From: Cordilura impudica
Lineage: Eukaryota; Arthropoda; Insecta; Diptera; Scathophagidae
Direction of reading: 5' to 3'
DNA length: 64,000 nt
NCBI GenBank assembly: GCA_963682025.1
Contig: OY821518.1
Span: forward strand, 9,119,590-9,183,589
Position 1 is the first letter of the stretch. Each line of letters opens with the position of its first letter. This document shows positions 1 to 12,960 of this stretch, piece after piece. The translations under genes and the position numbers were made by a program. The notes under the pieces were generated by a model. The model saw only the letters and a program-made list of their open reading frames with translations. It made no database searches and was not told the origin of the DNA.

Positions 1-50
1 CACCATAAAGGTTAGTAATTGTTTTTAGAAAAATCTTTGAGGAAAAAATT

Positions 51-1000
51 GTGGTCTGCTTTTTTATTGTTGTTTCACAAGCATTCGAAAAATTTTGGCA
101 GAAGGATCTATACTATAAAAATAAACCTAGGAAGCTATATAAAAAGGTCGCGAAAGAAAAACATATAAATTCACCACAAGACATAGAAGCCGGAGTATCT
201 TGGGGCCATTATTGGATTCACTCTGGACTTCTGATTTACCAACAAATACTAACACTCACAAATCGACATTTGCTGATGATACGGTAATCATAAGTGTTCA
301 TGAGAACCCATCAATAGATTCTAGAATACTACAAATCCACATATCTCAATTAGAATAATGACTGAAGAGATGAAAATCTAAGGAACAAAAAAGTTAAGAG
401 AAAACTGCCAAAACTACAAAAATAATAAAAACAAACAAACATTGAATATCTCATAATTAATTTTGATTCGAAATTTACTCAAATTAAGTTGAAAATTGTA
501 CAGCTTACATGGCTTATGCATGGTTAAATTTACACTATGTCATATAAACTGACAACAAACAATTGCTTCAACAGGCATCTCGTAATTTTCTATTAATTAC
601 GTTTGCATTACATCTTATAAAGTAGCAAAAAATCCGGGTGTCAAACAAAAACAAATTACCAACATGTTGGCAACTTAATTTTTGATGTCAAATGTTGCAA
701 ATGACAAGACATTACAACCAGTTTTCATACAATTGACAATAATTGACAAATACTGGCATTAAAAATGCCATAGTGAAAACGAGGCATGATAGGCAGAAAT
801 ATATATGATGCTAACGTATTCAATATGGGCCACTGCCTCTGCATCAAATGTTGCAAAATTACAGAGAAGACACAATAGACATGCAAATAATAACGGTAGC
901 ATCCTGGTTTGAAAGATATTCCAACATTCATAAGAACTTAAAAGTTCCTCTGATCAAAGATGAAGTTATGGCACACAGTGAAACATATTCGGAAAACAAT
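51..1000 (+). pseudogene. Decayed jockey-like LINE reverse transcriptase
   Basis: Broken frames recall the C-terminal half of a jockey-type pol. At about 60-130 a frame reads SQAFEKFWQKDLYYKNK, resembling the KAFDRVWHxGLxYKL block. At 180-260 it reads DIEAGVSWGHYW, a damaged GVPQGSVLGP block. After a frame change, 268-320 gives STFADDTVIISVHENP with the catalytic ADD. At about 795-850 another frame reads YSIWATASASNVAKLQR and, after a further frameshift, SWFERYSNIHKNLKVP, both typical of jockey C-termini. The order and spacing fit one element with many lesions. It abuts an R1 copy at about 1000. Family recognition is from memory; the region 360-790 cannot be aligned by eye. Confidence 0.6.
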
Positions 1001-1455
1001 TTGAGAAAAATTGTGGAATATTTTTGTTTTTGTGATAGATTTAAGGGAATCAGCTTCATAATGGGGGTATGGCTAAGAATTGTTCCATATTTTTGGACTA
1101 ATGATAAATGTATGTAATAAATATACACAAATCCAATTTGACAGAGATCTATATGACAATTATGATATAATGGCAATTTGAGTCGATCTTGTAGGGGTCA
1201 TTTGTATGGGGACTAGGTCTGAACATGAACCGATTTTCACCACTTTCAATAGCGTTCATCCTATGGATAATATATTCTTATTTATATAGTTTGATTACAA
1301 GGTTTATATGCATGGACGGACGGACATCGCTAAATGGTCTCAGAGTGATTCTGAGTCGATCGGTATAATAAAAGATGGGCCTAGATCAAATATTTTTGGT
1401 AGTTACAAACATCAGCACAGTCATTAAATCCTGACCACAGAGCGGTATAGGGTAT
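1000..1455 (+). repeat. R1 dispersed repeat, 5'-truncated copy
   Basis: It matches the complete R1 copy at 25313-26096 from the 'ttgagaaaaat' block through 'atttttggactaatgat', 'ggggactaggtctgaacatg', the GGACGGACGG tract and the terminal 'gcggtatagggtat'. The first about 300 bp of the family are absent where the repeat meets the LINE remnant. Confidence 0.75.
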
Positions 1456-1558
1456 GAAATTCGTAACTTACCATAACATGCCCGAAACCCACCTACACCT
1501 TAGAAGGTTGGACGCAGCTTATTTGTTGTGCTGACAATACTGAGGAATCAAATCATTA

Positions 1559-1721
1559 TATGTGACCTTCTCTGAGAGAAGGGACCTAGTGTGTGAATAT
1601 TAAGTTTTGAGAAAAAAACGCATTTAAAGTTTCTACACCCTTTTAGGTACCAGAATCCACCGTTCTTGACCCAACCCGTTTTTTGACACACTAGGTCTCT
1701 TTTCTCGGAGAAGGTCACATA
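1559..1721. repeat. Small MITE with about 40-bp terminal inverted repeats
   Basis: The left end TATGTGACCTTCTCTGAGAG and the inverse of the right end (AAGGTCACATA at 1711-1721) pair. The pairing continues inward through 'gacctagtgtgt' at about 1588 and 'acacactaggtct' at about 1687. The 163-bp unit has only about 80 bp of loop and no coding capacity. A clear target duplication was not resolved. Confidence 0.65.
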
Positions 1722-2104
1722 TGGTACTGGCTAAACATTATGTTAAGTATTTTTTTATTTCTTTTTTTTTTTTTTTTGGTAACTTCACATACAATTAAGT
1801 GAATATTTTAAATGAAAAACTTTTTCCACCCTTAAAAAAATATACAGAAAACATTTAATTAGTTTATTTGCATTTCCGGTTTGTTTATTTGACATGGCAC
1901 TTTGACCGATCACCTAATGAAGAAGTTTGTTGCGCATTTCATTGTTTGAAATCACAAATTCATTCATTAATGCACCAGTAAGTATGAGATTTTTTGTAAT
2001 TTTAATTTTGTAAGCTTCTTCATTCCTTACAAAGTTTAAAATTTTATGAAATTGTAAAAAATGGCCCCAACAGCTCCTAAAGATGCCGCTAGACGGGTCA
2101 AATG
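1722..2104. other. Unassigned AT-rich stretch
   Basis: No splice-consistent reading frame or repeat was recognised. It contains a T15 run near 1765. Confidence 0.4.
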
Positions 2105-2386
2105 TATGAAAAATAAAAAATGAAAAACGAAAAAATGAAAAATAAAAATGAAAAATTAAAAATAACAAATGAAAAATAAAAAGTAAAAAACGAAAAATTA
2201 AAAATTAACCGGTTGAAATAATAAATAATAGTAAATATTTCTATATTAGTAGAGTCCCTGCAGTTGATTGCTATAAGTGATACATAGATGACACTTTCTG
2301 TTTGATTTTAAAAAAGTGCATTAAATAAATCTTTAATTACTAGATGTTTACACATCTCCTCTGTGATCGAAGTCACATGATTTCTT
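2105..2386 (-). repeat. M-family repeat, head plus minisatellite
   Basis: On the minus strand it begins ATCATGTGACTTCGATCACA, then GATGTGTAAACATCTAGTAA. It continues through the family's 'catctatgtatcacttatag' and 'caactgcaggg' blocks and ends in a short TTTTTCATTTTT-type minisatellite at 2105-2215. The tail module found in other copies is missing. Confidence 0.75.
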
Positions 2387-3361
2387 TTTTTATAAAATAA
2401 GCTCTTACTTTTGAGTTGAATAGGTTATAAAAAAAAACATACTTATAGGCTGATGACGTATTATCCAATTTTTACTGCGACCCTTGTGAAATACTATTTT
2501 CTCGAATTTATAAGCCGTCAATCTTTCAGCCTATCCTAGGTACCGAAAATATCCACTCAAGTTTTTATAGAAAAGAGTATAATGCAACACGTGTTGCATT
2601 CGAAGTGGAAAAGTCGTGCACTATCCTCCATACCTAATGCATCAGCCATTTTTTGTGATGCGTTTTTTAAGTATTTTTGCGCAACATATGATTGATTATT
2701 ACATTTTCGTACAGCAGACAAATTTTTACAGAAAAGAATGCATTTCAGAAATCGTCTGTGCGTTCAATTGTGTCTATCATAGTATATAAATTGTGTCAGT
2801 GATTCCCAAACATTTTAATGATGCAATCAAAGTCATTGTAAGAATAAAACCAGGGGCCAACTCACCGCTTTCGCCATCGAAATTTTTAGATCGAAATTAT
2901 TTTTTTTATTTTTAAAATAAAATACTAAGAATAATTTTACTATGACACAGTTAATGAATTATGGCCCCTAGTTAAGAGTAAAAGTGAAACGAGGGCTGAT
3001 GTTTGTCCGTCTTCTCTAAATAATAAACCAAAATATGAAATTTCGATTGATATTACTCGATATCGAATGCGGTGATTTGGCCCCAGACGATAGCTCACAG
3101 TTCGCACTTCAATAAATAATGAATTTACTAAATTTACAGAATGATACATGTGCACGCAACCATCGCTCCCTAAATATGCCACATTTTAATTACGAAATAT
3201 TATTTTGTTTTTCTCAAATAAAACTTTAAATTCTGAAACCCGAAACTGTTTGTGAATCTATGGAAATTGATTTAAAGTTCATAATTAGCATGAATATATT
3301 CTTTAAAACTCCGCTTAAATATTGAATAAAAGAACATGTATTTTAAAAATTTCTTAACAGT
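2387..3361. other. Unassigned intergenic DNA upstream of the protease
   Basis: No reading frame with splice support was found. It should contain the promoter and 5' leader of the protease at 3392, but no convincing TATA or initiator could be fixed. GCAACACGTGTTGC at about 2584-2597 is a short palindrome. Confidence 0.35.
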
Positions 3362-3391
3362 GTGTGGCATAATATACTGAAAGTATTCAAC

Positions 3392-4437
3392 ATGAAGATT
3401 TTAAATATAGTGTTTTGTATATTCTCAATACTATTGGCAGCGGCAACGACAGCAAATTCGACTAGAAATAGAGGCTTTGGCAATAATAGGCCCACGCGCA
3501 GAAAAAGCGATGCAGATGTAGCTGGTTTTCCAAATTGGTCCTGGCAAGACGAAGATTATGTTGTTGATAATTGGCGGCGAAAATGTTCAAAATATAATAT
3601 TGTGAATTCGGTTAAAAACTACATAGCTGGAGGTCTAAAGGCACAAATGAATATGTTTCCCTATTTGGTAGGACTGTTAATGTATCAACCGCCTAGAGTT
3701 TATCAATGTGGCGGTTCTTTAATAGCTCAAAATTATGTACTAACGGCTGCACACTGTTTGTTTAGGTAACTAACGATTGCTTATAATGTAGTTGATTTAA
3801 AGACGCCTTGCTATTTAGGTAACATGTTTGTTTATGGTTGTTGTTTAGATCGACTGAAGGTCGTGTTTTTTTGGGTTCTTATGTATACGCTGATACTGAA
3901 ACTGCTGACTCGGTATACAATGTGAGTTCACGTGACTTTATAATACATGAACGATATGGTCGCCAGGGCTTTAAAGATGATATTGCTTTGATTTATTTGC
4001 AAAAACCTGCTAAACTATCGGAAAAAGTTAAACTCATATCTTTAGCTCCAAGTTACATGAGCCAAATCTTTTTGCAAGGTGAATTGGTAACAGCTGCTGG
4101 ATGGGGTCGCACTAGTGATAATTCAACGCAGTTTAATGTACAACTTTACTATGTGGACACACGTGTTATAGGCTATGAAAAATGCAAGTGTTATTACTTA
4201 CCCGGCCTAGTAAGTAGTCGGTCACATATATGTGCCGATGGTACAGGAGGTCGTGGTGGTTGTGACGGAGATTCTGGTGGGCCTTTGGTGTTCTATCATA
4301 AGAATAAGGATTATTTAATAGGTGTGACGGCTTTTGGAAGTGCTGGAGGCTGTGAAATTGGCTTTCCCACCGTATATTCGAGAATCACTAATTATTTGGA
4401 TTGGATTTTTCGAAAAAGTGCCATTAAAGTACAGTAG
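3392..4437 (+). CDS. Secreted chymotrypsin-fold serine protease, two exons
   Basis: The model is exons 3392-3765 and 3849-4437. The intron is GT...AG with a split Arg codon, giving 320 residues. The first in-frame ATG gives a signal peptide (KILNIVFCIFSILLAAA). A basic propeptide follows, up to the activation junction NY-IAGG at about residue 78. Catalytic residues are His121 in LTAAHC, Asp169 in DDIAL and Ser267 in GDSGGPL, so the enzyme should be active after cleavage. The position equivalent to chymotrypsin 189, six before the Ser, is Gly rather than the Asp of trypsins. This suggests chymotrypsin- or elastase-like specificity (inference). A digestive or extracellular role is likely but not shown. 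It converges on PolrMT, with 246 bp between stop codons. No exact orthologue is named. Confidence 0.9.
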
Positions 4438-4479
4438 AAAGTAATTAATTTCAATTTTATTTTTATAAATTGCTACATA

Positions 4480-4485
4480 AATAAA
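4480..4485 (+). terminator. Poly(A) signal of the protease gene
   Basis: AATAAA lies 43 bp after the protease stop codon, in a spacing normal for insect 3' ends. Confidence 0.6.
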
Positions 4486-4683
4486 TTCTTACAAAGAACA
4501 GTTTTATAAAATTGCTTACAATTAAAATGTATTTAATGCTACATTACTGGTAGTGTTTTGTTTTTTGTTGGAACTAATAACTTGCTTTTGTAAAGTACAC
4601 TTTTAATGTTGTTTAGTTGCGTTGCTTTATAAAATAAATAAAAAAAAGTTCAACTTTGGCCAATGATAGATGATGTTTTGTGT

Positions 4684-7600
4684 TCAACTAAAAAAGTATA
4701 CTGAGTCAAGAACGTTGCTCAAATCAAAATCTCCTTTTTGAGGCATTTGACATAAAATACGATTTAAATGACGTTTGGATAAATCTTCTACGGAATCATT
4801 ATGAGAAAATTCACTGAAAATTAAAAAAACCTTAGTTATACATACTACATAAGAAATTTATGTTTCTATGGTTTTTACCTCTCTTTAAAACTATATTTCT
4901 CCTTGAGGAACTGAGATAAGGACTCCAATATGGGTTGTTCATGTAGTGCTACAAATTGCTCTCGACAGATTTTATTTAATTCGGGCACAGAACAGGCATG
5001 TGTCCAAAAACAGTCATGCACCGAAACAAATGTCAAACCCTTACGTTCGCAATACAATGACGTCAACATCATGTGTGATGAATCCAATGAGTGTATGAAG
5101 TTGGGGGGAAAAGCGTTCTTCTGTTTCATAACATTTGGTTTTTCATACATATCCGTAGACATTGTTTCCAAAACTTTAATATTCGTTCTTTTTGTATGTT
5201 TGAATTCTTGTTTATTATATGGTTGTACAACCGGCAGTCCTAATGGTGTTACCCACTCTACATTTTTACCACAAACACCCGAAATAAGACGTGCGCATTC
5301 TGTAAACCAATCTTGAATTTCTCGAGTAGAAGTAAACATTTCACGTAGACTTTCAAACGTTTTTGTAGTTAAATATGTAGAGGCAGGCCAAACCCAATCT
5401 TTCGGAAAATCATCTAGGTCTTTTAGTTGGCGGGCAATTTGCAATCTTGCACCATATCTGGTAACACCATAGACTGTAGTCATTACGGTTTGTTTGATTA
5501 CTTTACGTCGTACAAAACCATTCAGTGCCTGAGCTACGTGCAGGCCATTGTTGGCATCTTGTTTTCGAGATTTCTCAACTAATGCAGCCACTGCACTGTA
5601 TACGTCCTGGGGTATATGTGATGGAGCTAAATTAACACTCACAGCTCCTGCCTTATCTCTACCCAAGGCAGCATAATGTTGTAAACCATTACAGGAACCG
5701 TCCTGATGAATGGGTAAACGACTTAAATATTCCTCGGGATTTGGGGATCTATAAACTTTAGCTATTTCCATACAACAAGCTAATGTTTGCCAAGGTTCAT
5801 CCGATTTCGTCCACCATTTACGTCCGGTTAAAGGATTGTCGGCGGAATCTATTATATCAGTCATGGCTTGTTCAGCATAGAGTAAACGTTCTCTTACGGA
5901 TTCACGTTTCTTAAGCCCAGTGAGATTAATACAATGCAATTTCAACCAACTGAAACCGTCAACGCCCAGAGGTTGGGGTTGATCGAAAATAAGTATTGAG
6001 CGTGCCAAATCAGAGCCCAAATGATTGAGATGTGGTGGTAAGGGATAAACACGACCTCTGAAGTCCATATTATGGGGCAGCCAAAAAACTTTATCGCGAT
6101 ACTAGTTACCAATATATGTAGTAAGGGATTAAATGATATGGGTTTGTGGACGGACTAATAACTTGAATTATACTTACATGGTTGGCTAGTGATAATCGAT
6201 ATAAAGTATCACACCATAAGCTATACATTTCTGCTTGTTTGCGTCTGTGACTCATTTTTTCTTTAAATAATTTTGCACGTTCTGCATTCGATATAGAAGA
6301 ATCTTTTTCGGGTACGGACGGTAATGCTGGCAACGAACTAGGGGGTTGCGGTACATCTAATTTATTGTTACCACCATTTTGGAAAACTTCAATTATGACA
6401 TCTAAAATCTGGAGGACAAAATGTTAAAATAATTTAATTAATCTTTAACTCAGAATATTAACACTTATACGAAATAGTCAGTTTCGAGGAAGCCGATAAA
6501 TGTTTACGTTAATTTGTTTATCAAAATTAAAATGCATTTTTTATATTCACCATTCATCTCTCTTTTTGAGTTTAATTTTCTGTCCACACACATTATGCGT
6601 GGATTACAAACTAAATATAAAATGAATGGTTATATCATATAACCAGAACGCATGCAATTAAGTGCATAACCTAACTGTATGCTGAGCAGAACCACGAGGA
6701 TCAAAAAATAAATACCGCAACTTGTTATCCCTCATCCGGAAATACTAGAAGCGACAAAAAGGAAGTTTTTCCTTGACTCGTATATTACTACTGCCATTCA
6801 TCTCTTTACATAAAAACAAAATAAAATCAAAAGTTATAGCATTTGCGAAAAATATCTTTTTGTGCTCTATATATGTTTTTTTTGTACAATTACATTTTCT
6901 TTTGTGTGAAGTAAAAAGTATGAGTGAAGAAATCATAACAATATGGGGATGTTGAGGACCAATAGGACTACTTCCCCTACAACCTGCACCGATGTTTTGA
7001 ATGAAAATAATCGTTTTATCATTTTCCTAATTTATCACTAAAAAAATAAACAGTTCTACTCATGGACTTTTAAATAAATAAATCAGTTTTCGTTCAAATC
7101 AATCAATCGTTCACATGGCGCTGATTAAGTAAAACCCAGCAGCTCAATATTGAGCTAGTATATTTAGCTGTGGTCGTTACATACATGTGTGATGTGGAAA
7201 TGTCTCGTGTCATCTGACGCCATTTTGATTTTAGCAAATAACCTGGCATTATTTTAACCATGATGCCAACGCCATTAAATTTCATATCACAAAAAAAGGA
7301 ACAATTTTATAAATGACAAGTTCACAAAGATTGATATTGTATACACAGTTCCCTTACATTTACTTCTATATTTGATTAAAAATTATAAATTACTATTATT
7401 AGTTTTGGTCCTTCATTTAAAACATTTTACAAAATATATATATAAAGCACATCTTTTTTAGGGGCAATATCATTATCATTGCATCAAATATGAGCTTTTT
7501 TAACTTATTTTTTCAATAAATAGTGACTGCGTTCTATTCGGAAAATTAAGCTTTTCTAAATGAAGTAGAATATAATATTCATAAGGTTGCAACTAGCTTC

Positions 7601-10600
7601 TCGATAATGTACTCAAATTGTTAATTTATAATATCACTGTCTGCAGTACTCTATTTTGCGATCAAGATCTTGAATTCTAAATTTTATAAGAAATTTTTAT
7701 ATAAATATACACAATTTAATTATACTTCATGTCACTGATAAATCGTGTTGGAGATACAGGAAAAAATTGTCATCAAACGTTCTAAACACTCTCGCGCACT
7801 CTCGCTGTGTACGTCCGCTTTATATTCGTCGCGAATATCCGCAATTAAGTATACTTTTTCAAATTTTAGATGCAAAATTGGCTTCAAAAGCCAAACAGTG
7901 GCGTTTGTAACAAAATAATGTTCTTTAAATGTTAAAATTTGAGAATGTGCAAGAAAGTCATATCGAATCATATCTGTGATATATCTCTAATATTAATAGG
8001 CTAGGCGATTTTTTGTTACCGATGTAAGTTTCACAGTTTTACCCCGATTTTGACAAAAAATTTATCATTTGAAAGATATTTTATTTTGGCTGTCACCCAG
8101 TTTTGCAGATTTTCATCGTCTGGAATATTTTTTTTGGAGTTATGATCGTTTAAAGTTGCTACTTACACATGCATAAAATTATACAATGCTATATGTGTGT
8201 TTATTTAATTTGTTAATGTGTTTGTGTCAATGTGTTGATTTTAGTTTCTTCATTTAAAATGAGTTGAATTGTGAAGCATACCTTTAGGGTCTTTATTAAA
8301 TGAAAAAAAAAAAAAATTTCCTAGAATTTGCACTCGAATTTCGAGTGCTGGAATCTGCTAGTCTATATTAATAGGCTAGGTGATTTCTTGTTACCAATGT
8401 TTTGATCTACCGTTTTATCCCGACTTGAGCAAACATATATTATTTGAAAGGTATTTCTTTTTAGCTGTTTACCAGATTTACAGATTTTTTAATTTTTTAC
8501 TTTATTTTGAGTAAATTGCATTTAAAGTTGCTACTACCGCATACATAAAATTATACGTATGTTATGTGTGTTTATTAAATTTTTTAATAATAAACTAAAA
8601 AGTGTTGGTTTGTTAATTGGCTAAGTTGAGAAATAAAATTGTCTAGAAATTGCACTCGAATTTCGAGCGCTGGAATCTGCTACTTATATAATAATTATTT
8701 CCTAACTTAACCAAACTTGCCACTTACATCTGTATTCACACGCCAGGGTATACTGGCTAATTGATTTAAAGAATCTAATGCAGGATAAACATTTTGCGAA
8801 GGCATAGAGTTAATACGTTCCCATTGTTGAATGGCCTGCAAAGACAAAAATAATTGGCTTGAATTAGAGCCTACCGCTAAAACGTTTGTTCATTTTTTTT
8901 TTCCTAAAATGGCATAAAACGCCATAAAACTGTAATCGGTCTAATAAATGTTAAAATGTACTTACTTGAAGTGGCAATCTTATTAGTTCAGATTTATTTA
9001 GAAGATAACCACCATTGTGTGGAGTACTCCAAGGTTGGGGTGGACATAACATAGGTACAAGATTTGAATCAAATGTTAAAGTTTGTTGTCTTGAAGCTCG
9101 CAGTAGTCTTAATAAAATTTGCAATTAAGTTCATAAATATTTAAGTAAAATCATATCAAAGCTTACCTTGACAATACAGGATGTGGTTTAACTTCTTCCT
9201 TAACCAATCGTCCCTGGTTACGGAATAACGTATAAAAGGCTGGTAGTAAGTTTTTAGTCTTTTGATTTTGCCTCATCACAAATGTATCGATTTTTATATC
9301 ACGCATCAATATATTGTAAAGAAAACGTCCTACGCCCGAAAAAACATTTGCAGGCCAAGAAACTTCTCGGATATCCATACTTGGACCAGAACCACGTTCT
9401 TTATGAACCAAACGTTGCCAAATTTGTCGTGTATTATCACTTGTATTGCCATGATCCCAAATATCACAGTATGCACTATAAATATCACCTATTTTTTCTA
9501 AAGTACCATTTTTCTTTTTCTGTTCAATTTGATAGCTAAATAAAGAGATACCGAAAACATAATTTCGATTAAAAATGATTTTCACAATGTTTATTGTTGC
9601 TTACCGTTGCTGCACTTTTTGTCCCAGTTCTTTATATAATTGACCTACTGTGGGACTAAAGGTTTCAGAACCTTCAGCTAGTTTATAGATTTCTTTTATC
9701 AATATATCAGCATAGTTGGACGTATCAAGTGTTTTTAAATAAGTGTAGTAGATCATATAACCCGGAGGTTTATAACGAACCTGTGCTTTCAAAGTATTTA
9801 AATCTCTAACGATGGCATTACAAATTTGTGTACGCCATAGGGTTTCTAAATCTTTAAGTTTTTCTCGCTACAACAAATATTAGAAATTATGGTGATGTAA
9901 TTTTACTTACAGTCTTTAATCAATATTTTTTTTTAACTCACACAATATTCGGCATTTGAAAATTCTTTAGATTTCTCTATTGATTTAATTGTTATACATC
10001 CATTTAGTTCAATATTTAATTGTTCTCTAGACTTTTCTGTTAATTGATCTTTATTGTAACCCAATTTTGAATTCATTATTTCTGAGCCCTCTATTTTGTC
10101 AATACGAGACTCGGCGATAAACGCATTATCTTCTGTTGGCAAAACTTTTTCATTTAAGCTATCCAATAAAGTATTATTGTAAACCAAAACAGGTGGTGTG
10201 TATATAGGTTCAAATTTAGGCGAAACTCGGCGTATGGCATCCAAAGCAATATCACGTTGATCAGCAATAAATTTGGATCTATCCATTATTTGATTCAAAT
10301 TTAAACCGATGTTCTCAGCTTTTTTAATAAACGCTTCTATTTTTCTTGTATTATCCTCCGATGGTTCTAGACGGCCCAAACATTCAAATATGGCTGCAAA
10401 TGTTTGTTCGTTGTACTCTAAACCATCTTCTTCAATCAGTGCAAATATATCTCGAAAACGTTCGAAGGAACCTTTTTCTGCAAGTCCGTGTAAAAGAATG
10501 TTATACAAATCTATAGTTATTAATTTTTGTGTAGAACTATGCTTTTGTGCCCGTTGACGATAAGTTAGTAATGTTGCAAGACCACGATTGTGTAGACCAA

Positions 10601-12033
10601 CTGAGACACAAACATTTAAATAGGTTGTCAGATTTAAACGTAGTGCACGTTCTTTAGCTAGACGTTCCTGAAGTTCGTTATTATGGGTTTTAGATTTATA
10701 TCTAGACAAGAAATTTACCCGTTAAGATTGTGTAGGCGAAATTATATAGGAAAATATTTTTATTTACCTCTGTTTAGATTTCTCAGTTACAGCAGCTGTT
10801 TTGATATGGGACCTTTTTGATGGTTCATCAATGATATCTGGAGAAACATACGGTTCCGTGGAATCTAATGGATCCACCTGATCTTCCTCCAGATTATGAT
10901 TAGAAGCAGATATACTAAAATGTATTTAAAATAATATTTACAATAGATCTGGTTCAATTAGATAGAATAAAGAAAAGGTGAAAGCGGTCCACCTAGGAAA
11001 ATGTAAGCATTAAACTTACATTAAATCCTTTAAATATAACTTTAAAAAGTAATCAATGAATGATTTTTTTTAATACTAAAAATATTTATATTTCTCACCA
11101 AAATGCATCATTATCCATTTGATCATGTCCCATACTCTCTATAATATCTCGAAAGTTGTGAAAGCTTTTAATGATTTCTTGTATTTGTTGTGGATTTTTA
11201 AGAAATTGTTTGGAAATGAGTTCCTCATCTTTGCCAATGAAAATCATAGGTTTATCATCATAACTACCAGCTTCCAAAAGATTATTATCCAATGCCTCCA
11301 TATTGATTTTCTGATATTCAATAGGTTGCAATAACGATGCAGATGCAGTATTGTTAACCAAATTTTCTGATACAGTTTTTGTTTGAGTTTTTAGTTTTTT
11401 GTTCCTTTTTTCAATAATATCTTTTTGTGTTTGAACGATAAAATTCTGGAGCTTCTTAGCATTTACACGTTTTATTCGAGATTTTCGAACATTGGCAGCA
11501 TTATTGGTTACTAAAGGGAAAAACTTAAAGTAATATACACCATTAATACATTTTGCTAAAGCTATTACCTTCAAGCAGTTCTACATATTTAGCATAATGG
11601 GCTCTTCCCCTTCTCTTCTTTTTGTTTGGAGACTCTTGATTGTTTGACATAGTATATTGTAAACTATCCCCAGAGTTGAAAGCAACTGCAGAATTTATTT
11701 GTTAATACAATAAAATGACATCATTCATTAATATGTTAAATCGTACTCACTTCTGTCTTCTTGAGTGACATTTTTTTTTAATTCCACTTGAATTGGTTTT
11801 TCCAAATGGGCAATTTTGGACATACCTTGCTGCATATGACAGTATACCGCCCGTTGTTGTTCATTGTTAATTGTCTTATATCGTACCGGTTGTAACAATG
11901 CATTTGGGTCTAGTTGATCAAATTTTCCAATGTAACAAAAATCTCTAAGACCCACCACACGTTTTTTGTTGTACAAAACTAAATTTCTGCAATTTTCGAT
12001 AGCCACTCGATAATTCGTTAGTAGACGATACAT
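4684..12033 (-). CDS. PolrMT: Mitochondrial DNA-directed RNA polymerase, 12 exons
   Basis: Exons in transcript order: 12033-11751, 11685-11569, 11510-11099, 10914-10768, 10701-9942, 9867-9605, 9535-9167, 9107-8966, 8835-8728, 6408-6178, 6101-4879, 4813-4684. Every junction is GT/AG and keeps phase, giving 1394 codons, close to the Drosophila protein. It transcribes mtDNA as a single-subunit T7-like polymerase and makes replication primers (family knowledge). The N-terminus is basic, as for mitochondrial import. Exon 2 has the conserved RRGRAHYAKY. Exon 5 has PPR-like helices at about residues 345-440. The catalytic core carries Asp1078 in HQDGSCNGLQHY (motif A), Lys1147 and Tyr1155 in KQTVMTTVYG (motif B) and Asp1307 in HDCFWTHA (motif C). 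The C-terminus ends SVYFFS. No lesion was found. Intron 9 holds tandem Helitrons. Confidence 0.96.
7984..8361 (+). mobile_element. Non-autonomous Helitron, copy A
   Basis: It begins TCTCTAATATTAATAGGCTA. It ends in the palindrome GCACTCGAATTTCGAGTGC followed by TGGAATCTGCTAG. A 5' TC, a hairpin about 10 nt from the 3' end and a terminal CTRR are Helitron hallmarks. At 378 bp it has no coding capacity. Copy B starts at the very next base. Confidence 0.8.
8362..8683 (+). mobile_element. Non-autonomous Helitron, copy B
   Basis: It begins TCTATATTAATAGGCTAGG immediately after copy A and ends TGGAATCTGCTAC after a hairpin with one mismatch (TTTCGAGCGC). The terminal C departs from CTRR. The copy is 322 bp. 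Confidence 0.75.
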
Positions 12034-12539
12034 TTTTCGTTAGTTAATATTTAATTGTATTGTTTGCCATCAAATTGTTTGGATTATTATTTTTTTTAAT
12101 TTAATATTAACACTTTTTTCGCTTGCATAACCATTAAAAATACCACAGAATTTAAGAAAAACATTGTAATGTTTGATAATCACATGGCCATAACAATCGT
12201 GAAGTTGGCTGTAGTTTAAGGTTCAACAGTAAACTTGGAAACTCTAAGCAGAATTTACACTGACATAAATTGCATATACAAGACCATTAAATTGCTAAAT
12301 ATTACATATGGCCGTTATTTTAAAGAAAAAAATATATGTATGTTAAGATTTCAATAGAACACAATGGACAAGCCTGTAATAACCCAAAAAGGAACGTTAA
12401 ACTACATACTTTATACATGAGAATGTAAATGTGAAAGTTTACAATGTTATACTTTTACTTACATTTACGCACTTGTAGTTAGAGCAGAAAAATCGAAGTC
12501 AAGAAAGCTTTTTAAAGCGATTAAATTCGTATCCAGAGA
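12034..12539. other. PolrMT upstream region
   Basis: It must contain the PolrMT promoter. No TATA box or recognisable operator stood out. No coding frame was seen. Confidence 0.4.
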
Positions 12540-12912
12540 GTTCAAGGCTCAAATTCACGCCATCCAAAATTAATCTAACATTATAATAAGAGATCAAATA
12601 GAAATTGAAGTATGGAAAGAATTCTTTATAAAACTATTTGATAACACTTCACTACCAAACAGAAGGTACAGAACTAGAACCGTGCATTCTTTGATCAGAG
12701 GTTGAATCGGAAATTTCCAGACTAAATGACAACAAATCACCTAGAGTGGATATGATCACAGCCGAAACTATCAAATCTATGGGTGAAATAGCTATTCAAC
12801 CAATTCATAATCTACGCAACCAAATATGGAATTCTCTCATATGGCCTGAAGAGTGGCTTCACCCGATATTCATACCAAGATATAAAAAGGGGTCACCGAA
12901 GGACTATATAAT
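12540..12912 (+). pseudogene. Fragment of a LINE reverse transcriptase
   Basis: From about 12701 an open frame reads LNDNKSPRVDMITAETIKSM, then IWNSLIWPEEWLHP and YKKGSPKDY. This order is the conserved N-terminal RT segment of RTE- or I-like LINEs (NNKAPGxDGITAE..., WPxxWxxxxxxPxxKKGSPxD). The frame stops exactly where the NYRxISL block should follow, next to the fold-back repeat. Only about 70 codons are intact. Confidence 0.7.
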
Positions 12913-12960
12913 ATAATCTTAAATGTTAGTTTTTTTATGTATTGTCGATCTTGTGTTGTA

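Larger units (their letters stand above)
6409..8727. other. PolrMT intron 9 (transcribed from minus strand)
   Basis: At 2.3 kb this is by far the largest PolrMT intron; most others are under 200 bp. Two head-to-tail Helitrons occupy 7984-8683. The remaining 6409-7983 is AT-rich with no recognised coding sequence. Confidence 0.8.

Noticed and set aside
1914..2168. Phe-rich 84-residue minus-strand frame
   Set aside because: Mostly M-family minisatellite read through on the minus strand.
4930..5316. 128-residue plus-strand frame
   Set aside because: It is antisense to the PolrMT catalytic exon; Cys-rich composition is a by-product of the real frame.
9262..9539. Plus-strand frames of 79 and 85 residues
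   Set aside because: Antisense shadows of PolrMT exon 7.
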